The notes: generated from the sequence alone by a model not told the origin. Shown: positions 7,871 to 16,361, counted from the first letter of the stretch. The stretch is 20,869 bases of DNA from CAZFQG01 sp964520785 (GCA_964520785.1 CAZFQG010000112.1:1-20869); one strand, 5' to 3'. A program made the numbers and translations.

Positions 7871-8893
7871 CTACAAGGGCAGCTTGACGACGCGACCCCC
7901 CTCCGCCAGCGACCGGTCGATCGCCAGGCAGATTTCGTGGGACTTGTACGCGTCGGCGATATCGGCGTGGAGTGGTTTGTCATCGAGAATCGAATCGACG
8001 AAATCGTTGATCTCGCCATCGAACGGGTGCGCCGCGACGTCACCGGAGTCGGGCATGACCGAGGGGAACACGGTCCAACCGGTTTGGCCGGGAAGGAGCG
8101 ACTTCGACCAGACCCGGTTGTCGCGGATCGTGCCGGTGGTACCGGCGACGTCGACATTCAGGGCGTAGGGTATCTGCAAATCGAACAGGGCCGAGGTCTT
8201 GCCGATCATGCCGCTTTGGAACCTGAGGATCGCGACGACGTTGGCGTCGAAAGCCATGCGACCGGTCTTGTTGTTGGACATGGCGGAGACCTCGACGACC
8301 TCGTCCTCCGAAATCCAGCGGAGGATGTCGACCGCGTGGCAGCCCCCCAAGAGCATCGTGCTGCCCCCCTGTTCCTTCGTCTTGGCCCAGTTCCAGCCGG
8401 TCCAGTAGTCGCCCAGGCCGTGCCAGTAATCGGCCTCGATGTAGAACAACTCACCGATCGCCCCGGCCTTGATCAGCGACTTGACGTTGTCGAAAAGGGA
8501 TACCCACCGGAGTACGAAGCTGACGACGCTCTTCACGCCGGCCTTGGCGACCGCGTCGCGCAGGGCAATGTTCTCTTCCAGCGACATCACCATCGGCTTC
8601 TCGATGAGAATGTGTTTCCCCGCCTCCGCCGCGGCGATCCCCTGCGGGGCGTGGACGTCGTTCGGACCGCTTAGATTCACGATATCGACCGCCGAATCGG
8701 CAAGAACATCGTCGTACGAATCGTGAATCGTACAGTCCAGATCGTATTTCCGCGCCAACTTCTCCGCGCTCTGGCGCCGCCGGCTGCTGACCGAGACGAT
8801 CCGCACGTGCGGGTTCTTCAACCACGCCTCAATATGCGCACCTGCCACCCATCCCGCCCCATGAACGGCGACTCCCAACTTCCCATCTTGCAT
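7871..8893 (-). CDS. Gfo/Idh/MocA family NAD(P)-dependent oxidoreductase
   Basis: A 340-residue two-domain dehydrogenase. The N-terminal Rossmann domain starts GVAVHGAGWVAGAH (about 7-20). The family motif EKP lies at 98-100 in HILIEKPMVMS, with Lys99 the expected catalytic/cofactor residue. The C-terminal alpha/beta substrate domain carries GGSTMLLGGCHAVDILRW, where the His is the likely catalytic-site residue of the family. Members oxidise or reduce sugars, inositols and related polyols; the substrate cannot be read from sequence. Planctomycetes carry many paralogues. RBS GGGAG lies 7 bases before the ATG. The 105-bp gap from the UROD-family gene and the shared strand suggest one transcript. 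Confidence 0.92.
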   Translation of the reverse strand: MQDGKLGVAVHGAGWVAGAHIEAWLKNPHVRIVSVSSRRRQSAEKLARKYDLDCTIHDSYDDVLADSAVDIVNLSGPNDVHAPQGIAAAEAGKHILIEKPMVMSLEENIALRDAVAKAGVKSVVSFVLRWVSLFDNVKSLIKAGAIGELFYIEADYWHGLGDYWTGWNWAKTKEQGGSTMLLGGCHAVDILRWISEDEVVEVSAMSNNKTGRMAFDANVVAILRFQSGMIGKTSALFDLQIPYALNVDVAGTTGTIRDNRVWSKSLLPGQTGWTVFPSVMPDSGDVAAHPFDGEINDFVDSILDDKPLHADIADAYKSHEICLAIDRSLAEGGRVVKLPL

Positions 8894-8977
8894 TCTAACT
8901 CCCTTTCAAATAAACAGTTCCAACGTTTTCCAACTCAGTCACTCCGTCCCTTGTCCCCCACTTGCTCTTCATGCCTT

Positions 8978-9016
8978 ATGCCTCCCCTTTTGCACTCCTC
9001 ACGACGCACTCCTCAC
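8978..9016. repeat. Small direct repeat at the UROD-family stop codon
   Basis: On the minus strand TGAGGAGTGC occurs twice, 14 bases apart, separated by GTCG. The second copy begins with the TGA stop codon of the UROD-family gene. It looks like a short local duplication that may have moved the stop. The coordinates bracket the repeat and its flanks. Confidence 0.4.
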
Positions 9017-10027
9017 TCCCTCAACCATCGCCCTCATGTTTTCCACCGGCGTGTCCCGGGGGTTCATTTCGCCCGTGTTGAACAGATAGCCCCCTTCGGA
9101 CATGCCGATTTCGGCGATCCGCCGGGCCTCTGCTTCAACCGCCTCCGGGGTACCCCTCATGAGAACTTCGATCGGATCGAGATTGCCGGTGAAACAGCAC
9201 TTGCCGGTGAGCGCCCCGCGGACCTCGGCGATATCGGCGGCCGGCCCGACGTTGATGATATCGGCTCCCGTCTCGACCTCGGCGAGGAGATAATCGACCT
9301 TGACTTCGCTATTGTGCAGATGGACCAGGCCGCCGGCGCCGTGGATGCGGTCCACCAGGGCCTTGCACGAGGGGAGCGCGAATTCGCGGTATTGCTTGAG
9401 CGAGAGCATCTCCGAGAAGGCGTTGCAGTCCCCCAGCCAGATCGCCTGGGCCCCGGCCTCCAGTTGCGCCAGCGCGTACGCCGCCTGGTTCTCCACGAAG
9501 AACGCGCACGTATCCAAGAGCAGGTGTTTTTCGGTCATGGAAAGGATCATCGTCTCCTGGAGGCCGTAGAGGAGGCCGACCGCGCTATACGGGGCGGCGC
9601 ACGATCCCTCGATCAAGACGCGATCGCCGAAGTGCTTTTTGATCCGACGAATGGCCTCGAGCTTCCGCGGAATCCGACCGTCCCGCTCGGGGTCGACCGG
9701 GCGGAGAGAATCGAGCGTTTTCCGTGCTGCCGGCAAGTAGTCCTTCGTCGCCCGCAGGATATCCCCCTCTCCGACACATCCGACACCGAGCGGCTCGAAC
9801 TCGAAACAGTCGTCGACCTGGACCCAGGCCCAGTCGTAGTCGAACTCCTCGATGGCCGCGATCCACGCCTCGGCGATCTTCCGGCCGTCTTGGCAGAGTT
9901 CTTCGTAGGGGTATTTTCCGAACCACTTCACGTCGAACTCTTCACTGCACGCGAAGACCGGCAACCGTCGCGGCTTCTCCAGGCGGACGGCCGCCTTTAC
10001 GTCTTCCAGGACTCCATCGTAAGCCAT
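8999..10027 (-). CDS. Uroporphyrinogen decarboxylase (URO-D)-fold family protein, probably not HemE
   Basis: A 342-residue TIM-barrel protein of the URO-D superfamily, which includes HemE and the corrinoid:thiol methyltransferases MtaA/CmuA. Supporting signs are the EGSCAAPYSAVGLLYG stretch at 140-155, the VDRIHGAGGLVHLHN strand-loop at 225-239, GADIINV at 254-260 and the C-terminal YLFNTGEMNPRDTPVENM at 314-331. The last corresponds to the HemE-type FNLGHG...DTP segment but has Glu320 where HemE has His. The HxC zinc motif of MtaA-like enzymes is replaced by HLHNS at 236-240. It is thus an uncharacterised branch, common in planctomycetes beside sugar-type oxidoreductases, as here. The ATG at 10027 has AAGGA 8 bases upstream. 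The 3' end overlaps a small duplicated 10-mer. Confidence 0.85.
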   Translation of the reverse strand: MAYDGVLEDVKAAVRLEKPRRLPVFACSEEFDVKWFGKYPYEELCQDGRKIAEAWIAAIEEFDYDWAWVQVDDCFEFEPLGVGCVGEGDILRATKDYLPAARKTLDSLRPVDPERDGRIPRKLEAIRRIKKHFGDRVLIEGSCAAPYSAVGLLYGLQETMILSMTEKHLLLDTCAFFVENQAAYALAQLEAGAQAIWLGDCNAFSEMLSLKQYREFALPSCKALVDRIHGAGGLVHLHNSEVKVDYLLAEVETGADIINVGPAADIAEVRGALTGKCCFTGNLDPIEVLMRGTPEAVEAEARRIAEIGMSEGGYLFNTGEMNPRDTPVENMRAMVEGVRSAS

Positions 10028-10097
10028 TTCGCTTTCCTTCGTTTCGATGGCCCGAAACCATCGCGCATCTTGAGATTGCCCGACCGGTAGGGCGACT

Positions 10098-10445
10098 CTA
10101 GGGAGGACTGGCAGTCTGCCATGCAGGGACCCGCTCCGTCCGCGACAGCGCGGCCTTGCTCGATTCGACTGCGGGGTCTTCCGGCAATTGTGGGCGAGTC
10201 TCCTTCCGAGCCGTCTCTTCTCTGATTCTCAGCAGTTCGTTTTCACGTTCCAGCGCGGCGATCTCCTCCTCTTGCCGTTGACTTTCTCGTTCCTTGCGCG
10301 CCAAATCCCGTTTCGTTTCGTTCAACTCCTCCCTGAGTTGACGCCAACGTCTTCGGTACGTTTCCCGGCTCCGCCAGAGAAACAGAATGCTTCCCGTCAA
10401 AGACGACTTGAACCCGCGCCCTCGTTTCGATAATACTGGTCCCAT
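10098..10445 (-). CDS. Short coiled-coil protein, unrecognised; possible transposase N-terminal remnant
   Basis: A 115-residue reading frame starting at the ATG at 10445, with AAGGA 9 bases upstream. It starts with a basic segment, MGPVLSKRGRGFKSSLTGS, followed by a long charged helix at about 25-80 (RRRWRQLREEL, then RQEEEIAALERENELLRIREE) typical of a coiled coil. After LPEDP the composition becomes unremarkable, and the frame ends 71 bp before the UROD-family gene. The frame stays open upstream to 10847, but that part has biased, low-information composition. A basic head and a coiled coil cut short after about 90 residues could be the front of a larger planctomycete transposase-like protein. 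That is inference; I do not recognise the family with certainty. Confidence 0.4.
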   Translation of the reverse strand: MGPVLSKRGRGFKSSLTGSILFLWRSRETYRRRWRQLREELNETKRDLARKERESQRQEEEIAALERENELLRIREETARKETRPQLPEDPAVESSKAALSRTERVPAWQTASPP

Positions 10446-10815
10446 CTGTTGCGATCCTTGGTTGGCTAATGAAACTTGTGGAAAAACAAAAGCGATAGCG
10501 CAACAGATTTTCAAATTCCCGTCAACCCCAGTTTCCCCAAATTGCGGTGTTTCGGGGTTTCTGACAGGCCACCCCACCCTGCCTACGCCAAGGCGACCAG
10601 GACGCCGGTAATCGAGCCCCCGAGCTTTGCCCTGCCCCTGAGCAGCAAACCATCGCCCCACCGGTTCGCAATTCGCCCCCGCCCCTCCTTCCCCAAGAGA
10701 ATGTGGCCATTTTGACCTCATTTTTCCGGCCATCCCTGCTCTCGAGAGATCGAGGGCGGACGAACGAAGGAACCGACGGAATGCCCCGGTAGAGGAATGT
10801 CTTGTCGCCGAATCG
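10446..10815. other. Non-coding stretch between the coiled-coil ORF and the methyltransferase fragment
   Basis: About 370 bases rich in G/C runs, with no convincing gene on either strand. It contains AACCCC/GGGGTT and CCCC/GGGG inverted repeats at about 10525-10562 and the palindrome CTCTCGAGAG at 10739-10748. A TTGACG hexamer at about 10525 on the minus strand might be a -35 box for the coiled-coil ORF, but no good -10 box follows at the right distance. Confidence 0.4.
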
Positions 10816-11121
10816 ACTTCTGCCTGTCCCACATCCGAGATCGACAACCCACCCTGACGAGGTAAAATCGTGGTCGATTACCCGTTTGTATAGTTCAAAC
10901 AGGGGGTGTATGCCAAAGGAGTCGTCGAATTGAGAAGCGATCTCTTCCGAGTGGAGGTAATCCCATACCCCGGCAACGACCCCTCGGGGCAGTCTCCAAG
11001 CGGAGCATCCTTTTGCCTTGGCTGACAAGAATTCGTCCACCCTTGTTGGTTTCGCGGTCGCCTTGTATAATTCCCCCTTCTTTGCCGTTCGCGGAGCCGG
11101 AAGCGTGGTCCGCCGGGGCAT
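10816..11121 (-). pseudogene. Class I SAM-dependent methyltransferase, 5' fragment
   Basis: Starting near 11121, the frame encodes PRGVVAGVWDYLHSEEIA, then HPLFELYKRVIDHDFT, then SAM-binding motif I, VVDLGCGTGRS. This is the usual N-terminal layout of small class I methyltransferases. Right after motif I the protein loses all family character: the reading frame stays open to 10522 but encodes low-complexity, non-family sequence. Motifs II and III and the substrate half are missing and are not found nearby. The gene was therefore cut near 10816 by a deletion or insertion and is very probably inactive. It is transcribed divergently from gapA, and the two starts are 103 bp apart. The exact start is uncertain, because the first 40 residues are unlike the family. 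Confidence 0.6.
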
Positions 11122-11211
11122 GCGGCGTGTATTAGCATAGTATAGTTCCCGGTCCGCTCTCTAGGACCCGTAAACGTATATCGCCCCTCAAGGGGGGTAC
11201 ACTTTTTGCTA

Positions 11212-11218
11212 AAGGAGA
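11212..11218 (+). promoter_or_regulatory. Strong ribosome binding site of gapA
   Basis: AAAGGAGAGG precedes the ATG at 11225 by about 7 bases, the best Shine-Dalgarno match in the window. This suits a highly expressed glycolytic gene. Confidence 0.75.
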
Positions 11219-11224
11219 GGTATA

Positions 11225-12241
11225 ATGGCAATTCGCGTTGGAGTCAACGGTTTTGGTCGAATCGGCCGGATGGTTTTCCGCATTTTGATGGAAAAGCCGG
11301 ACGTTTTCGAAGTGGTCGGGATCAACGACCTGACGGACAACAAGACGCTAGCGACGTTGCTGAAGTACGACAGCATCCACCGCCGGTTCAAAGGGACGGT
11401 CGAGTACGACGATACGAGCCTGATCGTCAACGGGAAGAAGATCAGAGCGACGGAAGTCCGCGACCCGGCCCAGTTGCCGTGGGGAGAACTCGGCGTGGAC
11501 GTCGTTCTGGAGAGCACCGGCGCGTTCCGCAAGCGCAAGGCCGACGGGAAGCCCGGGTTCGACAGCCACCTGGACGCCGGCGCGAAGAAGGTCATCATCA
11601 GCGCCCCGGCGAGCGATCCGGACCTGACCTGTGTTCTCGGCGTGAACGACGACAAGCTCCGGCCGGAGCACAAGTGCGTTTCGAACGCAAGCTGCACCAC
11701 GAACTGTCTCGCGCCGGTCGCCAAGATCCTCAACGACAAGTTCGGGATCGTCAAGGGTTTGATGACCACGGTCCACTCCTACACGAACGACCAGGTCGTC
11801 CAGGACTTCCCCCACAAAGACCTCTACCGCGCGCGTGCCGCGGCCATGAACATCATCCCGACGACCACCGGAGCCGCCAAGGCGGTCGGGCTGGTCATTC
11901 CGGAACTCAACGGGAAGCTGACCGGCATGTCGCTTCGCGTTCCCACGCCGACCGGGAGCGTGGTCGATCTCGTGTGCGAGACGGCTAAGCCGGTGACGGC
12001 CGACGCGATCAACTCGGCCATCAAGGAAGCGGCGACCGGCCCGATGAAGGGCATTCTCGATTACGTCGAAGACCCGATCGTCCTCGCGGACATCATCGGC
12101 GACCCCCATAGCTCCATCTTCGTTCCGGATTGGACCACCGTCATCGGGGACAACATGGCGAAGGTCATCAGTTGGTACGACAACGAATGGGGCTACAGCG
12201 CCCGGAGCGTCGACCTGATCGAGAAGATCGCGAAGCTGTAA
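11225..12241 (+). CDS. gapA: Glyceraldehyde-3-phosphate dehydrogenase, type I
   Basis: Oxidises and phosphorylates glyceraldehyde-3-phosphate to 1,3-bisphosphoglycerate with NAD, in the cytoplasm (glycolysis/gluconeogenesis). It has 338 residues, full length. The NAD domain begins IRVGVNGFGRIGR; the acidic residue in VGINDLTD (Asp35) favours NAD over NADP. The catalytic motif SNASCTTNC has nucleophile Cys157, and His184 in TVHSYTND is the base. The C-terminal WYDNEWGYSARSVDLI is intact. A strong RBS and codon use rich in preferred GC-ending codons suggest high expression. An intrinsic terminator lies 46 bp after the stop, so it is probably monocistronic. It is divergent from the broken methyltransferase gene. 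Confidence 0.97.
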   Translation: MAIRVGVNGFGRIGRMVFRILMEKPDVFEVVGINDLTDNKTLATLLKYDSIHRRFKGTVEYDDTSLIVNGKKIRATEVRDPAQLPWGELGVDVVLESTGAFRKRKADGKPGFDSHLDAGAKKVIISAPASDPDLTCVLGVNDDKLRPEHKCVSNASCTTNCLAPVAKILNDKFGIVKGLMTTVHSYTNDQVVQDFPHKDLYRARAAAMNIIPTTTGAAKAVGLVIPELNGKLTGMSLRVPTPTGSVVDLVCETAKPVTADAINSAIKEAATGPMKGILDYVEDPIVLADIIGDPHSSIFVPDWTTVIGDNMAKVISWYDNEWGYSARSVDLIEKIAKL

Positions 12242-12260
12242 GTCGCGGCTTCCGAACAGA

Positions 12261-12290
12261 GAATTTCAGGACGGCGAATTTCAGGACGGC
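12261..12290. repeat. 15-bp perfect tandem duplication
   Basis: GAATTTCAGGACGGC occurs twice in a row (12261-12275 and 12276-12290). The second copy supplies the start of the 5' arm of the following terminator hairpin. Confidence 0.85.
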
Positions 12291-12322
12291 ACGGTGTTGG
12301 AAAATGCCGTGCCGCCTTTTTT
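12287..12322 (+). terminator. Rho-independent terminator of gapA
   Basis: CGGCACGG (12287-12294) pairs perfectly with CCGTGCCG (12307-12314) across a 12-base loop, followed by CC and a run of six T. It begins 46 bp after the gapA stop on the same strand. Confidence 0.85.
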
Positions 12323-12350
12323 GATAGTCTGGGACGGAGCCACGGATTGA

Positions 12351-12375
12351 CACGGGTCGGCACGGGTCGGCACGG
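12351..12375. repeat. 10-bp tandem repeat, 2.5 copies
   Basis: CACGGGTCGG is repeated twice in full, followed by CACGG. It is preceded by CCACGGATTGA, which shares the CACGG core. Confidence 0.8.
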
Positions 12376-12397
12376 ACAAGAAAGAAGAAGAAAGACT

Positions 12398-12427
12398 ACC
12401 ACAGAGAGGACACAGAGATCACAGAGG
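12398..12427. repeat. CACAGAG repeat cluster (left arm of an inverted repeat pair)
   Basis: ACCACAGAG followed by two more CACAGAG units, spaced 11 and 9 bases apart. This resembles a dispersed intergenic repeat type (ACCACAGAG...CACAGAG) that I recall from planctomycete and other environmental genomes. The four-copy repeat at 12603-12638 is the same type on the other strand. Confidence 0.6.
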
Positions 12428-12602
12428 AAGAAGAGGGAGGATTCCCGTGAGCGGGCCGAATGGCATTGTCTGTCGATTCTTATGGCAAGCATTTGCTTAT
12501 CATTCGACTCCAGTAGGCCGTGACTAGACTGCTATGAGCTTCGATCATGGCTCCGATTGCTTCAAAGCTCTTTGACTCCAGCTAGTCTTCCATCTTGTCT
12601 CT

Positions 12603-12638
12603 GTGCCCTCCGTGCCCTCCGTGCCCTCCGTGCCCTCC
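12603..12638. repeat. 9-bp tandem repeat GTGCCCTCC, four perfect copies (right arm)
   Basis: Four uninterrupted copies, followed by GTGGTGGC and preceded by TCTGTGC. On the minus strand it reads as repeated CACGGAGGG units ending in CACAGAG, so it mirrors the cluster at 12398-12427. The repeat is in frame with hisD and would read as Val-Pro-Ser repeats, but it lies upstream of the chosen hisD start. Confidence 0.85.
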
Positions 12639-12689
12639 GTGGTGGCTATTCTTCCGGAATCTCGTTTGCGGTCGTGGAGGGAATGTGAT

Positions 12690-14036
<1,347 letters not shown>

Positions 14037-14111
14037 AGCACGTCTCTTGAGGGGTTCTGCACGGGCTCTTGGCGTCCACTTAAATCTACTCACTGGACCA
14101 AAATTATGCAC

Positions 14112-14140
14112 TTGGCAAAATTTACACAGGCGACTAAACT
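14112..14140 (+). promoter_or_regulatory. Sigma-70-type promoter for the tetR-adaptor-pump operon
   Basis: TTGGCA (14112-14117) and TAAACT (14135-14140) are exactly 17 bases apart in an AT-rich island, about 51 bp before the tetR ATG. An inverted pair GGCAAAA (14114-14120) and TTTTTGCC (about 14168-14175) flanks the start-site region and could be part of a repressor operator. Confidence 0.5.
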
Positions 14141-14190
14141 TTCTTTATTGGGGGAAGCAATTATCAGTTTTTGCCTGAAGTCTTGTTATT

Positions 14191-14871
14191 ATGACTACCT
14201 ACGCCACTTCCGAGCGGACCCGAACCGCCCTCATTGACTCTGCGGGGGAGCTTTTTACTCGGTACGGTATTGACGCCGTGAGTACGAGAGCCATCGCGGA
14301 GCGCGCTGGCGAAAACATTGGAAGCATCCACTATCATTTCGGGGGGAAGAAGGGGTTACTGCAGGCGGCCTTGGACGTCTTTTTCGAGTCGTGGGAAGAT
14401 GAGCCGTTGCACCGAGTCTGGGACAAACACCGTGACTCTCTAAACTCCCCCCATGCGAGGGAAATATTCTTGGAGGAGCTGGTGCAAACTTTTTTTGACC
14501 GGATTTACTTCGCCGGGCGGCCCTGGTGGTGCGCGGGATTGCTGTATCAGCTTTTCACATACGAGAACGATTTGTCGGACCAATTCATCGAGCGGCACGT
14601 CCGCCCGCATCACGAGTTGCTGCAGGAGGTTGCCAAACACCTCCACCCGGAATTCGACGACGAACAGGCGTTCGTCTGGAGTCAGTTATTGGTCGGTCCG
14701 ATCATTAGCCTGACGTTAATGCGACCGATGCTTCAGAGTGTTCGCGGCTGTTCAGTAGAAGATCCGTATCCGCAGGAACTACTTTTGGAGATGCGGCGCC
14801 AAATTATCGGGCCGGTGGTGCGTCTGGCACGGGAGCCGGCGGAACGGAACGCGTCGACGGCGGTTCAATAG
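14191..14871 (+). CDS. TetR-family transcriptional regulator (CecR/DUF1956-like)
   Basis: A 226-residue regulator. The N-terminal TetR helix-turn-helix spans about 8-55: RTALIDSAGELFTRYGIDAVSTRAIAERAG, then the recognition helix and the typical NIGSIHYHFGGKKGLL. The ligand-binding half (about 60-210) resembles the CecR/YbiH type, which commonly sits in front of HlyD-type efflux genes and represses them. The adaptor gene starts 12 bp downstream, so it most likely controls its own operon in answer to a pump substrate or toxic ligand. No clear RBS precedes the ATG at 14191. The ligand is unknown. Confidence 0.88.
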   Translation: MTTYATSERTRTALIDSAGELFTRYGIDAVSTRAIAERAGENIGSIHYHFGGKKGLLQAALDVFFESWEDEPLHRVWDKHRDSLNSPHAREIFLEELVQTFFDRIYFAGRPWWCAGLLYQLFTYENDLSDQFIERHVRPHHELLQEVAKHLHPEFDDEQAFVWSQLLVGPIISLTLMRPMLQSVRGCSVEDPYPQELLLEMRRQIIGPVVRLAREPAERNASTAVQ

Positions 14872-14883
14872 CGAGGAGAATGG

Positions 14884-16221
14884 ATGGCTGTTCGAGAATG
14901 GAACCTCTTTCGAATCGCGGTTTTCACGCGACCTATTCGGATCGCGTTACTCGTATTCGTCGGATGCGGCGCGGCGGCGGGAGGCCTCTTGTTTCGGCCC
15001 GCCACGAACGGCGCACCGGCGGCGGCATCGGATGAAACGGAAGAATCAGTCACTTCCGTTTCGTCCTCGACGACTCGGTTGGTCGAAACGACCGTCGTCA
15101 GTCGCGGTTGCGGCTATGCTCCGATCCCCTATCCGGCGACGGTGGCCGCGTCGCGGAAGGTCCAGTTGGCGTTTCGCGTTGGGGGTCCGCTCGTGGAATT
15201 GGCGGTCCGCCCCGGGGACCGCGTGAAGAAGGGGGACGTGTTGATGCGGATCGACCCGCGGGATTTCGAGAACACGGTGAAGGCGACGCAGAGCGCGCTT
15301 GCCGCGGCGAAGGCGAAGTACGCGGCGATGAAAAACGGGGCGCGAGAGGAGGACATCAACGCGCTCGAAGCGAAGATCAAGGCGGCCGAGGCGGTCCGCG
15401 ATTACGTCATGCAGCAGTACGGGCGGATGGAGCGGCTTGTCGAACAGAGGGCCGTCGCGCGGTCGCAATTCGATTCGATCCAGAGCGAACTGACCGGCGC
15501 GAGGGCCGGCCTCGAAGCACTCGAAGAGGAACTCGCCAAGGCGAAGGCCGGCGCGCGTCTGGAGGACCTCCAGGCGATGGAGGCGGAGATATCCGGCCTG
15601 GAAACCCGGCTTCAAACCGCAAAGGACGCGTTGGCGGACACCGTTCTGGTCGCCCCGTTCGACGGGCTCGTCACCAAGCACTACTTCGAAAACTACGAGA
15701 TGGTGGAATCGGGCAAACCGGCGGTCGCCATGCACGATGTCGCGACGCTCGAGACCAAGGCGTCTTTGCCGGAAAAAGAACTGATCCACCGGGATTTCCG
15801 GACGCCGTTTCCGGTCGAGGTACGCTTCCACGCCGCCGGAGAGAATACCTATCAAGCGTCGTTCAAGGAGATAGACACCGATGCGAACGCCCAGACACGG
15901 ACCTACGACGTGGTCTTCGCCATGGATGCGCCGCCGGACGTTTCGATTTTCCCGGGCATGACCGCCGAGGTGCGGATCCCCTCTTGCGATCCGGACAAAC
16001 TGGTCCTTGCGGTCCCCTCCAGCGCCGTCGTTACGGATACGCAAGGAAACGACTTCGTCTGGGTGCTCCGCGACGATGGAGCCGAGCGACGGCGGATCAC
16101 CAAGGGACGGCTCCTCCAGGGAAATCGGTACGAGGTCATCGAGGGCCTCGCCGAAGGGGAGGAGATCGTCACCGCCGGGGCGAAGTTCGTGTATCGGGGT
16201 AAGAGCGTTAACAAGCGGTAG
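14884..16221 (+). CDS. RND efflux periplasmic adaptor (HlyD/membrane fusion protein family)
   Basis: A 445-residue adaptor linking an inner-membrane pump to an outer-membrane channel. An N-terminal anchor helix lies at about 18-37 with no lipobox. The lipoyl half-motif (VQLAFRVGGPLVELAVRPGDRVKKGDVLMRID) is at about 95-126. A long alpha-helical hairpin at about 130-250 is followed by the second lipoyl half (LVAPFDGLVTKHYFENYEMV), a beta-barrel at about 285-360 and the membrane-proximal domain. The hairpin contains two similar units, NGAREEDINALEA at 151-163 and AGARLEDLQAMEA at 222-234. RBS GAGGAG precedes the ATG; another ATG 4 bases earlier is out of frame. It is in an operon with the tetR gene 12 bp upstream and the pump downstream. 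Confidence 0.93.
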   Translation: MAVREWNLFRIAVFTRPIRIALLVFVGCGAAAGGLLFRPATNGAPAAASDETEESVTSVSSSTTRLVETTVVSRGCGYAPIPYPATVAASRKVQLAFRVGGPLVELAVRPGDRVKKGDVLMRIDPRDFENTVKATQSALAAAKAKYAAMKNGAREEDINALEAKIKAAEAVRDYVMQQYGRMERLVEQRAVARSQFDSIQSELTGARAGLEALEEELAKAKAGARLEDLQAMEAEISGLETRLQTAKDALADTVLVAPFDGLVTKHYFENYEMVESGKPAVAMHDVATLETKASLPEKELIHRDFRTPFPVEVRFHAAGENTYQASFKEIDTDANAQTRTYDVVFAMDAPPDVSIFPGMTAEVRIPSCDPDKLVLAVPSSAVVTDTQGNDFVWVLRDDGAERRRITKGRLLQGNRYEVIEGLAEGEEIVTAGAKFVYRGKSVNKR

Positions 16222-16230
16222 ACTCCTCCG

Positions 16231-16254
16231 GCGGTCCGCTAGGAAGCGGACCGC
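16231..16254 (+). other. Perfect 10-bp hairpin between adaptor and pump genes
   Basis: GCGGTCCGCT and AGCGGACCGC form a perfect 10-bp stem around the tetraloop AGGA, starting 9 bases after the adaptor stop. It has no T tract and so is not a standard terminator. It could set the ratio of adaptor to pump, stabilise the upstream mRNA, or hide the AGGA. Confidence 0.6.
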
Positions 16255-16329
16255 GAATGAAACAGGACGTTTCACGGCACGGTCGACTCGCCCCGCCGCG
16301 GGCGCCTCGCGACCGGCCGGCGGACGCGT

Positions 16330-16361
16330 GCCCGGGACTTGAACCCCACCTTTTCCCGGGC
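16330..16361 (+). other. Second inverted repeat before the pump gene
   Basis: GCCCGGGA (16330-16337) can pair with TCCCGGGC (16354-16361) across a 16-base loop. It lies between the first hairpin and the chosen pump start, so the leader of the pump may be structured. Confidence 0.4.

Larger units (their letters stand above)
12242..12689. other. Repeat-rich intergenic region between gapA and hisD
   Basis: A 448-bp gap without a gene. In order it holds a 15-bp tandem duplication, the gapA terminator, a 10-bp tandem repeat, a CACAGAG-type repeat cluster, about 160 bases of unrepeated sequence, and a four-copy 9-bp repeat of the related CTCCGTG type in the opposite sense. Each is listed separately. 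Confidence 0.7.

Noticed and set aside
5529..8674. Long plus-strand open frames of 485 and 566 codons opposite purD, the MBL gene and the oxidoreductase gene
   Set aside because: They mirror well-recognised minus-strand genes, are extremely Arg/Asp/Gly rich and show no family motif. High GC makes such antisense frames common.
8999..10027. Annotation as hemE
   Set aside because: The HemE C-terminal His motif is altered and the neighbours are not haem genes.
10098..10847. The full 249-codon minus-strand frame as one gene
   Set aside because: The first 134 codons have low-information composition and overlap the methyltransferase fragment; only the part from 10445 has an RBS and a coherent protein pattern.
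11220..11225. TATAAT at the gapA start codon as a -10 box
   Set aside because: It overlaps the RBS spacer and the ATG, so transcription from it would miss the start codon.
12603..12638. Short repeats as a CRISPR array
   Set aside because: Nine-base units follow one another without spacers, and there is no cas gene in the window.
16330..16361. T-arm-like sequence (GGTTCAAGTCC type) on the minus strand, suggesting a tRNA
   Set aside because: Only three stem pairs form, and no anticodon arm, D arm or acceptor stem can be built around it.
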